From Syntrophaceae bacterium UBA2188 (GTDB lineage Bacteria; Desulfobacterota; BSN033; UBA1163), in the NCBI GenBank assembly GCA_002327985.1, contig DCVM01000106.1, positions 7,871 to 14,707 of the forward strand: a stretch of DNA of 6,837 bases, read 5' to 3'. The notes beneath the pieces are model-generated. The model ran no database searches. It was given only the letters and a program-made list of their open reading frames with translations, and was not told the DNA's origin. Of this stretch, positions 1 to 5,329 are shown piece after piece. The first letter of the stretch is position 1; the number at the start of each line of letters is the position of its first letter. Position numbers and translations under genes: made by a program.

Positions 1-701
1 TTTCCGGAGAGATCAATGGTAAGAAGACCGCTGTCTAGACTCTGAATGATATTTCGATTAAATGTTTCTAACTGATTGTAATCCACTTGTTTTTGGATCA
101 GCTCTTTTTTCTTTTTTTTCAGCTCTTCGGAAATGGCACTGCTCAGCAGGGCTACGATATAAAAAGCGGCCATGTAGACAATCAACACGTAAAAGATTTG
201 GCTGGCATCGTAAAGGGGAGGTTGGCCCAAAGGATTAATCCAATGATGGAGTTGGAGCAACAAGAGGAGGCCGAAGAGAAACGAGGAGAGAGAGGCGGAG
301 AGAAGGGCTCCTCGCTTGTAAAAGATCATGCTGGTTCCAATAATCGAGAAGATATAGGCGATGGGGAAAAAGCTTTCTTTTCCGCCCGTAAAATAGATGA
401 GGGCGATGATGAACAGGTGATCCACCACGATTTGGAGAGCGGCAAAATGAGAGAGGGCCTTCCATCTCTTTAGGAGGAGGGCATAAGCAATCGTGACCAG
501 GTAAAAAAGGCCTATAAAATAATAGAAGCTACTGGTTAAGGGGAGGAAAAAATATTTTTTTTCAGAAATTTGGAAAAGGAGGGCGATAGCAAGGAGGAGG
601 GTAATGATGATGATGCGACCCAACATCAAACCCTTCAGATTTCTTAACATTTTTTGATGTGTATCAATCCTATCCATGGTAAGGGTGGAATTCTTCTCCA
701 C
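1..701 (-). CDS. pilS: PilS-type sensor histidine kinase, N-terminal part (cut by window edge)
   Basis: Reading the minus strand from 701 gives an uninterrupted frame of 233 codons that runs off the left edge. The protein has a short polar N-terminus, then about six hydrophobic segments (residues roughly 28-47, 52-78, 90-108, 114-131, 135-155 and 173-194). A lysine-rich linker (SEELKKKKKELIQKQ) and a stretch ending NIIQSLDSGLLTIDLSG follow, which looks like the start of a PAS domain. Six TM segments followed by PAS is the known layout of PilS, the membrane kinase that senses pilin and phosphorylates PilR. The H-box and ATPase domain would lie outside the window. Start choice: GTG at 701 has an AAGGGA ribosome site 6 nt upstream, whereas the in-frame ATG at 677 has none at a useful distance. 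The gene begins 33 nt after the pilC stop, so it is probably co-transcribed. The identity rests on topology plus position after pilBTC; another six-TM kinase cannot be wholly excluded. Confidence 0.85.
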   Translation of the reverse strand, partial: MEKNSTLTMDRIDTHQKMLRNLKGLMLGRIIIITLLLAIALLFQISEKKYFFLPLTSSFYYFIGLFYLVTIAYALLLKRWKALSHFAALQIVVDHLFIIALIYFTGGKESFFPIAYIFSIIGTSMIFYKRGALLSASLSSFLFGLLLLLQLHHWINPLGQPPLYDASQIFYVLIVYMAAFYIVALLSSAISEELKKKKKELIQKQVDYNQLETFNRNIIQSLDSGLLTIDLSG

Positions 702-707
702 GAGATA

Positions 708-713
708 TCCCTT
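708..713 (-). promoter_or_regulatory. Ribosome binding site deciding the pilS GTG start
   Basis: AAGGGA on the minus strand, 6 nt before the GTG at 701-699. The alternative ATG at 677 is preceded by CCACCCTTACC, which is not purine-rich, so the GTG start is preferred and adds eight residues. Confidence 0.6.
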
Positions 714-734
714 TTGGCGTGACCCAGCAAAGCT

Positions 735-1940
735 TTAGCCCACCGCCGAGGCCATTTGGAAAATGGGAAGATACATAGCAATGACAACGCCTCCGATCAC
801 CACTCCCAAAAAGATCATGAGGAATGGTTCAAGAAGAGAGGTCAAATTGGCCACGGCGATATCCACTTCGTCTTCATAAAATTCTGCAATTTTAGACAAC
901 ATATTATCCAATGCTCCGGTGGACTCGCCCACGGAAATCATTTGGATGACCATCGGAGGAAAAATTTTACTTCGGTTCAAGGGTTCCGCAATGGTCTCGC
1001 CTTCCCGAATGCTTGCTCGTGCATTGAGGATTGCCGTTTCAATGGTTCGATTTCCTGAGGTCCTTGACACGATTGTTAATCCATCCAAGATCGGAACCCC
1101 ACTGCTGACGAGGGTTCCTAATGTGCGTGAGAACCGAGCCACGGCAATCTTTTTGAATAAAGGTCCAAAGACCGGCACCTTCAAAAGAAGACTGTCAATG
1201 ACCGCCCTGCCGTTTTGGGTTTGATAATATTTTTTGCCTAAATAAAACAAAAGAATGAGCAGGGGGATAATAATGACCACATATTTTTTTATCAACTTAC
1301 TTAAGGTGATAACGATCAGAGTGGGGAGGGGTAGCGTTTGCCCTCCTGATTTAAACAGGGTTTCAAAGACAGGGATGACGAAGATCATCAATATCGCTAC
1401 CACGATGACGGCCACCCCCACAATGGTGGCCGGATAGATCAGCGCCGATTTCACTTTTTTCCTCAAGGCCTCTGACTTTTCGATATAGTTTGCCAGACGG
1501 TTTAAAATATTATCTAAGATTCCGCCTTCCTCCCCCGCGACGACCAGATTCGTATACAGCTCATTGAAGGTGGCGGGATGCTTCTTAAGGGCTCCTGCAA
1601 AGGTCGATCCCCCTTCGACATCCTCTCTGATTTCACGAATAATATTTTTGAAGACTTTCCCCTCTTGCTGCTGGGAGAGAATTTCCAGGGATTGGACCAA
1701 TGGCAATCCGGCATCGATCATGGTAGCGAGTTGTCTCGTAAAAACAGCAATCGATCGCTGATTCACTTTTTTCCCAAAAGGCAGGGAAAAATTGATCTCT
1801 TTCGCTTTTGAAACCACTTTGGTCGGGACGATATTTTGCTGCCGAAGATGGATTCGGAGAGCTGCCTCATTGGGCGCCTCCATCTCCCCCTTTTTGATCG
1901 CTCCCTTTCCTGTTTTTCCTTCCCATTTATAAATTGGCAT
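735..1940 (-). CDS. pilC: Type IV pilus inner-membrane platform protein PilC
   Basis: This 401-residue protein is of normal length for PilC/GspF platform proteins. It starts MPIYKWEGKTGKG, resembling the usual family N-terminus, and contains two T2SSF repeats. The first runs over about residues 67-190 and opens FTRQLATMIDAGLPLVQSL; the second covers about 270-393 and opens FSRTLGTLVSSGVPILDGL. Hydrophobic segments lie near 169-190, 219-235 and 371-393, giving the three-TM topology of the family. Both cytoplasmic domains carry the family's G-E-x-(S/G)-G pattern (VAGEEGG near 134-140, VGESTGALDNML near 337-348). In the family, PilC sits in the inner membrane below the pilus base and couples PilB or PilT rotation to pilin insertion or removal. 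An AGAAGGGAA ribosome site precedes the ATG with 6-7 nt spacing. It follows pilT after a 99-bp gap and precedes pilS by 33 nt. No damage or missing parts are visible. Confidence 0.96.
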   Translation of the reverse strand: MPIYKWEGKTGKGAIKKGEMEAPNEAALRIHLRQQNIVPTKVVSKAKEINFSLPFGKKVNQRSIAVFTRQLATMIDAGLPLVQSLEILSQQQEGKVFKNIIREIREDVEGGSTFAGALKKHPATFNELYTNLVVAGEEGGILDNILNRLANYIEKSEALRKKVKSALIYPATIVGVAVIVVAILMIFVIPVFETLFKSGGQTLPLPTLIVITLSKLIKKYVVIIIPLLILLFYLGKKYYQTQNGRAVIDSLLLKVPVFGPLFKKIAVARFSRTLGTLVSSGVPILDGLTIVSRTSGNRTIETAILNARASIREGETIAEPLNRSKIFPPMVIQMISVGESTGALDNMLSKIAEFYEDEVDIAVANLTSLLEPFLMIFLGVVIGGVVIAMYLPIFQMASAVG

Positions 1941-1976
1941 AATTCATTCCCTTCTGTTAAAAGTTTGTCTCACGGC

Positions 1977-2012
1977 TACGGTAAAGGTAAGAAGGCTCGT
2001 TTCGTCACCGTA
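1977..2012. repeat. Small inverted repeat in the pilT-pilC gap
   Basis: TACGGT (1977-1982) and ACCGTA (2007-2012) are perfect 6-bp inverted copies around a 24-nt loop. They lie in the 99 bp between the pilT stop and the pilC start (1941-2039). The loop contains GGCTCGTTTCGTC, loosely similar to GGCCTCGTTACCCTTACCGT at 5296-5314 in the other large gap. It is not followed by a U-run, so it is not a clear terminator. It may be a processing hairpin, a decayed dispersed repeat, or chance. Confidence 0.35.
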
Positions 2013-2039
2013 ACTATATTCCCCTGATTCGAAAGATGT

Positions 2040-3146
2040 TCAAGCGGTCCTGACCGGTCTCTCCCTCCTCATCGATGGAATATTGGAGGTGGAGATCATT
2101 TGACGAAATTCGTCGAGATTATGACTCCTTTCCATCGCATCCTCTAAGGAGATGAGGTGACGTTCCACCAGGGAAAGGAGGGATTGATTCATCGTTTGCA
2201 TCCCGAATTTTGCCTGTCCCACCTGCATGAGTGAGTAAATCTGTTGAATTTTATCCTCCCGGATGAGGTTTCGAATCGCCGGGTTGGGAATCATCACCTC
2301 CATGGCCAAGGCGCGTCCTTTGCCCCCCATCTTCGGAATAAGTTGCTGGGCTAACACCCCTTCCAAAACAAAGGAAAGTTGTGTCCGTATCTGGGTCTGC
2401 TGATGGGGAGGAAAGACGTCGATAATACGGTTGATCGTTTCCACGCAGGAGTTGGTGTGCAAGGTCGCAAAGGTCAAATGGCCTGTCTCGGCGCAGATCA
2501 GAGCGGCCTCGATCGTTTCCAAATCCCTCATTTCGCCGATGAGAATAATATCCGGGTCCTGGCGGAGAATGTGTCGGAGCGCAGCGGTAAAACTTTTTGT
2601 ATCTTGGTTCACCTCTCTTTGATTGACGATGCAGGTCCTGTGCCGATGAAGATATTCGATGGGATCTTCGATGGTGACGATGTGAGAGCTTTTTTCATTG
2701 TTGATCTTGTCAATCATGGCGGCCAAGGTGGTTGATTTACCAGTTCCTGTTGGCCCGGTCACCAAGACCAGGCCCTTGGGTTTTTTAAGCAGTTCACTCG
2801 CCACCGGGGGGATTCCCAAATCAGAAAAATTGAGGATGTCGAAAGATATGGCCCGAAAGGCCCCCGCCACCGCACCCCGCTGCATATAGATATTCCCTCT
2901 GAAACGGCTTAATCCTTTAATCCCAAAAGAGAAATCGAGCTCCCATTCCTCCTCAAACTTATGTCGCTGGGCATCGGTCAATACACTATAACAGAGTCTT
3001 TTCGTATCGGGTGCCGTCAGGACGGTATTGTCAAAACTCGTCAACTTTCCGTCAATACGGAATTGAGGAGCAGCCCCGGTGGTAATATGTAAATCAGAAG
3101 CCTTTTTCTCGATAACGATTTCAAGTAATCTTTGTAATTCAATCAT
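2040..3146 (-). CDS. pilT: Type IV pilus retraction ATPase PilT
   Basis: From the ATG at 3146 the protein has 368 residues, within the usual PilT range. Visible motifs, numbered from that Met: Walker A GPTGTGKST (131-139, Lys137), Asp box TIEDPIEY (158-165), Walker B DIILIGEMRD (199-208, with the expected catalytic Glu205), and His box TGHLTFATLHTN (221-232). The C-terminal AIRNLIRE motif (290-297) is the hallmark needed for retraction, which favours PilT over PilB or the accessory PilU. In the family this hexameric cytoplasmic ATPase docks under PilC and powers pilus disassembly, hence twitching motility. Start choice: an upstream in-frame ATG at 3191 would overlap the end of pilB and add 15 basic, non-conserved residues. 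The ATG at 3146 has a perfect GGAGG 7 nt upstream and begins MIELQRLLEIVIEKKASDLH, the typical PilT N-terminus. It starts 31 nt after the pilB stop, in the same operon. Confidence 0.97.
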   Translation of the reverse strand: MIELQRLLEIVIEKKASDLHITTGAAPQFRIDGKLTSFDNTVLTAPDTKRLCYSVLTDAQRHKFEEEWELDFSFGIKGLSRFRGNIYMQRGAVAGAFRAISFDILNFSDLGIPPVASELLKKPKGLVLVTGPTGTGKSTTLAAMIDKINNEKSSHIVTIEDPIEYLHRHRTCIVNQREVNQDTKSFTAALRHILRQDPDIILIGEMRDLETIEAALICAETGHLTFATLHTNSCVETINRIIDVFPPHQQTQIRTQLSFVLEGVLAQQLIPKMGGKGRALAMEVMIPNPAIRNLIREDKIQQIYSLMQVGQAKFGMQTMNQSLLSLVERHLISLEDAMERSHNLDEFRQMISTSNIPSMRRERPVRTA

Positions 3147-3153
3147 CTTTTTT

Positions 3154-3158
3154 CCTCC
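3154..3158 (-). promoter_or_regulatory. Ribosome binding site deciding the pilT start
   Basis: GGAGG on the minus strand, 7 nt before the ATG at 3146-3144, within the short pilB-pilT spacer. It is the strongest Shine-Dalgarno in the window and supports the downstream start over the ATG at 3191, which lies inside the pilB reading frame. Confidence 0.8.
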
Positions 3159-3177
3159 CAATCTTCCCCTGAATGGG

Positions 3178-4980
3178 TTAACGATCCTCAATGGTTGACC
3201 GAAGAACCTCTTCGATGGTTGTCACCCCATCCTTAATCTTCATAATTCCACTTTGCCTCAATGTCTTCATGCCTAAACGGATGGCTTCCTTTTTAATTTC
3301 AGAGGTAGACGCCCGGGATAAGACCAGCTCTTTGATCTCTTCTTTCATCGGCATGACTTCATAAAGCCCCACCCTACCTTTATATCCAGTATGGTTGCAT
3401 ATCGGACACCCCTTTCCTTTGAAAACCGGAAAGGATTTAACCTCATCGGGAGGAATGCCTAAATCAATTAAAAGCTGGGGATGGACTTTAACGGGTTCCC
3501 TGCATTCCATACAGATTTTGCGAATGAGTCGTTGGGCCAGGATGAGGATCACGGCAGAGGAAATTAAAAAGGGTTCAATGCCCATATCAATCAGTCTTGT
3601 AATGGTACCCGGGGCGTCATTGGTGTGAACGGTGCTGAGAACGAGATGTCCGGTTAAAGCCGCCTGCACTGCAATCTGAGCGGTTTCAAAGTCCCGAATC
3701 TCACCTACCATGATGATATCCGGGTCTTGGCGGAGAAATGACCGTAGGGCTGAGGCAAAGGTGAGCCCAATTTCTTCATGCATCTGGACTTGGTTGATTC
3801 CCATAAAATTATATTCAATGGGATCTTCTGCCGTGATGATGTTTTCAGTCTCTTTGTTTAATTCAGACAAAGCAGAATAGAGGGTGGTCGTCTTTCCACT
3901 TCCTGTCGGACCCGTCACCAGGATCATTCCCACAGGCTTGTGAATGGCTGCCTGTAAATCTGCCAAGGACGACTCCTCAAATCCTAATTTGGTCATGTCT
4001 AATTGTAGGGCAGATTTATCTAATAGCCGCAGAACAACTTTTTCGCCGAAAAGGATGGGAATGGTCGAGACACGAAAATCCATTTCCCGTCCCTTTCCCA
4101 AACGCAACTTGATGCGGCCATCCTGGGGAAGTCTTTTTTCGGCAATATCCAGTCTGGCCATAATTTTTAGACGTGAGACCATCGCATTTTTGATTTGAAT
4201 GGGAAGCGCCATATCGCGCCTCAACACGCCGTCAATGCGATATCTGACCCGAAAAGTCCTCTCATAGGGTTCAAAATGGATATCACTGGCCCCCAATTTG
4301 ATTGCCTTGATCAGAATGCCGTTGACGATCTTGATGATCGGGCCTTCCATTTCAAAGGCTTCATCCATTGAACTTTGCTGGCCTTCGACGACTTCGACAT
4401 TATCAACGGCTCCATGAACCAGTTTATTAAAGTCATCGACATCGACCACATCCTCATCGAGCATAATGCCGTCAGCCTGAACGGTGGGATTTGCATCATC
4501 CAGATCAAAATCATTGGCTTGGAATGAAATGGTTCCCAACCCTGCCACATTTCCTCCCCCGCCGTAATATTTCTTGATCGCATCGATAATTTCTGTCTCT
4601 GAGGCGACCACCGGTTCGACATTGAAACCTGTCATAAATTTAATTTCATCGATAACAACAATATTGCTGGGGTCCGCCATGGCCAGGGTCAATTTAGGAC
4701 CCACTCGATTGATGGGAATGATAAAATACTTTTTTGAAAGGCTGGAGGGGATCAATTTGACTACACTCGGATTGATTTCCATTTTGGAGATTTTAACGGA
4801 GGGAACCCGGTATTGGGCACTGAGAAAAGATAATAATTCGTCTTCCTTAATGTACCCTAATTTGACCAGGTTCGACTCCAAACGCCCCCCCTTCATCTTC
4901 TGTTCATCTAAAGCCTTTTTGAGTTGGTCAGGAGTGATATAATTCCTTTTTACAAGGAGGTCTCCTAAACGCTCTGTCAA
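3178..4980 (-). CDS. pilB: Type IV pilus extension ATPase PilB
   Basis: This 600-residue protein is slightly longer than the common PilB size. The N-terminus (about 1-60) holds two tandem MshEN-type units, RLGDLLVKRNYITPDQL and RLESNLVKLGYIKEDEL, followed by the rest of the T2SSE N-terminal domain to about 135. An acidic, probably flexible linker spans about 152-185. The ATPase core shows SDIHFEPYE (232-240), Walker A GPTGSGKTT (357-365, Lys363), Asp box AEDPIEY (384-390), Walker B DIIMVGEIRD (421-430, Glu427), and a His box with His445 and His452. Two CxxC pairs (Cys490/493 and Cys525/528) form the zinc site typical of PilB/GspE and absent from PilT. In the family it is a cytoplasmic hexamer that drives pilin polymerisation through PilC. 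The start codon is TTG at 4980, backed by GAGGGAG 6 nt upstream and the conserved MTERLGDLL beginning. It is first of the pil run, after a 349-bp gap containing a sigma-54-type promoter. Confidence 0.97.
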   Translation of the reverse strand: MTERLGDLLVKRNYITPDQLKKALDEQKMKGGRLESNLVKLGYIKEDELLSFLSAQYRVPSVKISKMEINPSVVKLIPSSLSKKYFIIPINRVGPKLTLAMADPSNIVVIDEIKFMTGFNVEPVVASETEIIDAIKKYYGGGGNVAGLGTISFQANDFDLDDANPTVQADGIMLDEDVVDVDDFNKLVHGAVDNVEVVEGQQSSMDEAFEMEGPIIKIVNGILIKAIKLGASDIHFEPYERTFRVRYRIDGVLRRDMALPIQIKNAMVSRLKIMARLDIAEKRLPQDGRIKLRLGKGREMDFRVSTIPILFGEKVVLRLLDKSALQLDMTKLGFEESSLADLQAAIHKPVGMILVTGPTGSGKTTTLYSALSELNKETENIITAEDPIEYNFMGINQVQMHEEIGLTFASALRSFLRQDPDIIMVGEIRDFETAQIAVQAALTGHLVLSTVHTNDAPGTITRLIDMGIEPFLISSAVILILAQRLIRKICMECREPVKVHPQLLIDLGIPPDEVKSFPVFKGKGCPICNHTGYKGRVGLYEVMPMKEEIKELVLSRASTSEIKKEAIRLGMKTLRQSGIMKIKDGVTTIEEVLRSTIEDR

Positions 4981-4986
4981 TTTTTG

Positions 4987-4993
4987 CTCCCTC
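4987..4993 (-). promoter_or_regulatory. Ribosome binding site supporting the pilB TTG start
   Basis: GAGGGAG on the minus strand, 6 nt before the TTG at 4980-4978. No ATG or GTG in the same frame lies close by, and the conserved PilB N-terminus begins immediately at this codon, so the rare TTG start is well supported. Confidence 0.7.
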
Positions 4994-5013
4994 TTAAGTT
5001 TTTGTAATAATTT

Positions 5014-5043
5014 AAAATATTAAAGAAGATAAATTTTTGTCAA
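5014..5043 (-). promoter_or_regulatory. Possible sigma-70-type promoter for pilB
   Basis: A perfect -35 box TTGACA (5043-5038) is followed by AT-rich DNA. Candidate -10 boxes are TAATAT (5022-5017, 15-bp spacer, short) and TATTTT (5019-5014, 18-bp spacer, weak sequence). It lies downstream of the predicted sigma-54 start point, inside the would-be leader. Such boxes arise easily in AT-rich DNA, so this is only a possible constitutive start. Confidence 0.3.
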
Positions 5044-5059
5044 GAGTAAAATAAGTATT

Positions 5060-5076
5060 AGCAAAATAAGTGCCAA
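5060..5076 (-). promoter_or_regulatory. Sigma-54 (RpoN) -24/-12 promoter upstream of pilB
   Basis: The minus strand reads TTGGCACTTATTTTGCT. It matches the sigma-54 pattern TGGCAC-N5-TTGCW with the exact invariant spacing: GG at 5074-5073 (-25/-24) and GC at 5062-5061 (-13/-12). This predicts a transcript start near 5049 and a leader of about 69 nt before the pilB TTG codon. Sigma-54 promoters need an AAA+ activator. PilR, expected just beyond pilS, is the obvious candidate by context; that link is inferred. Confidence 0.75.
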
Positions 5077-5155
5077 TTTTTGCCTATTTTAAATCATTTG
5101 AAATTAAATAGGTTTTTTATTATCTATATTCTTCTATTTACAAAATAGTGCATAA

Positions 5156-5172
5156 AAATGGTTCAAATGGTT
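5156..5172. repeat. Tandem direct repeat, candidate activator-binding site
   Basis: AAATGGTT occurs twice (5156-5163 and 5165-5172) with one base between, a 9-bp period. It lies about 107-123 bp upstream of the predicted sigma-54 start at 5049, the usual distance for an enhancer bound by a PilR/NtrC-type activator. The repeat is visible in the sequence; a regulatory role is inference, and the AT-rich context makes chance repetition possible. Confidence 0.35.
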
Positions 5173-5251
5173 AATAATTAGCCAATATTATGGGATCTAA
5201 TGATTTAGGATAGAGAATTAAGAAACGATAAACGTAACCTTTTATAAACGA

Positions 5252-5295
5252 TACGCCTGCCTGCCCTGCCTACCGGCAGGCAGGCGTAGGCAGGG
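5252..5295. repeat. GC-rich palindromic repeat with two alternative hairpins
   Basis: TACGCCTGCCTGCC (5252-5265) and GGCAGGCAGGCGTA (5275-5288) are perfect 14-bp inverted arms around a 9-nt loop. A second, overlapping pairing is also perfect: CCCTGCCTAC (5264-5273) with GTAGGCAGGG (5286-5295), loop 12 nt. The two stems share bases and exclude each other. The element is a GC-rich island in AT-rich DNA, 34 bp past the kinase stop codon. The CCTGCC/GGCAGG palindrome style resembles dispersed extragenic repeats seen in many environmental genomes (from memory, not searched). No U-run follows on either strand, so a classical terminator is unlikely, although it may protect the 3' end of the kinase mRNA. 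Confidence 0.8.
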
Positions 5296-5329
5296 GCCTC
5301 GTTACCCTTACCGTTAAACTTTTAAAGTT

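Larger units (their letters stand above)
4981..5329. other. Gene-free gap between the sensor kinase and pilB
   Basis: A 349-bp stretch without a credible ORF on either strand. The half next to pilB (about 4981-5245) is strongly AT-rich, with several A/T runs that would favour DNA bending. The part next to the kinase gene (about 5250-5314) is GC-rich and holds a palindromic repeat. The promoter elements, tandem repeat and palindrome are listed separately. I see no tRNA, riboswitch or convincing terminator in it. Confidence 0.8.

Noticed and set aside
235..465. Minus-strand 76-residue frame
   Set aside because: It is out of frame with pilS, whose full-length frame in the same place has clear transmembrane segments and runs off the window edge.
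87..473. Plus-strand 128-residue open frame
   Set aside because: It lies antisense to the membrane-spanning part of pilS. Its Glu/Arg-rich composition is the mirror of the Leu/Phe-rich pilS codons, and it has no ribosome site or recognisable domain.
2040..3146. PilU instead of PilT
   Set aside because: The AIRNLIRE motif is intact, and the position between pilB and pilC matches PilT. PilU normally sits next to a pilT copy, and none is present here.
4311..4622. Minus-strand 103-residue frame inside pilB
   Set aside because: It is a shifted reading of the PilB linker, Met/Ser/Trp-rich and lacking any domain, while the pilB frame is intact across it.
5252..5295. Rho-independent terminator for the sensor kinase
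   Set aside because: The hairpin is strong but is followed on the minus strand by ATCGTTTATAAAAGG, not a U-run, and on the plus strand by GC-rich DNA.
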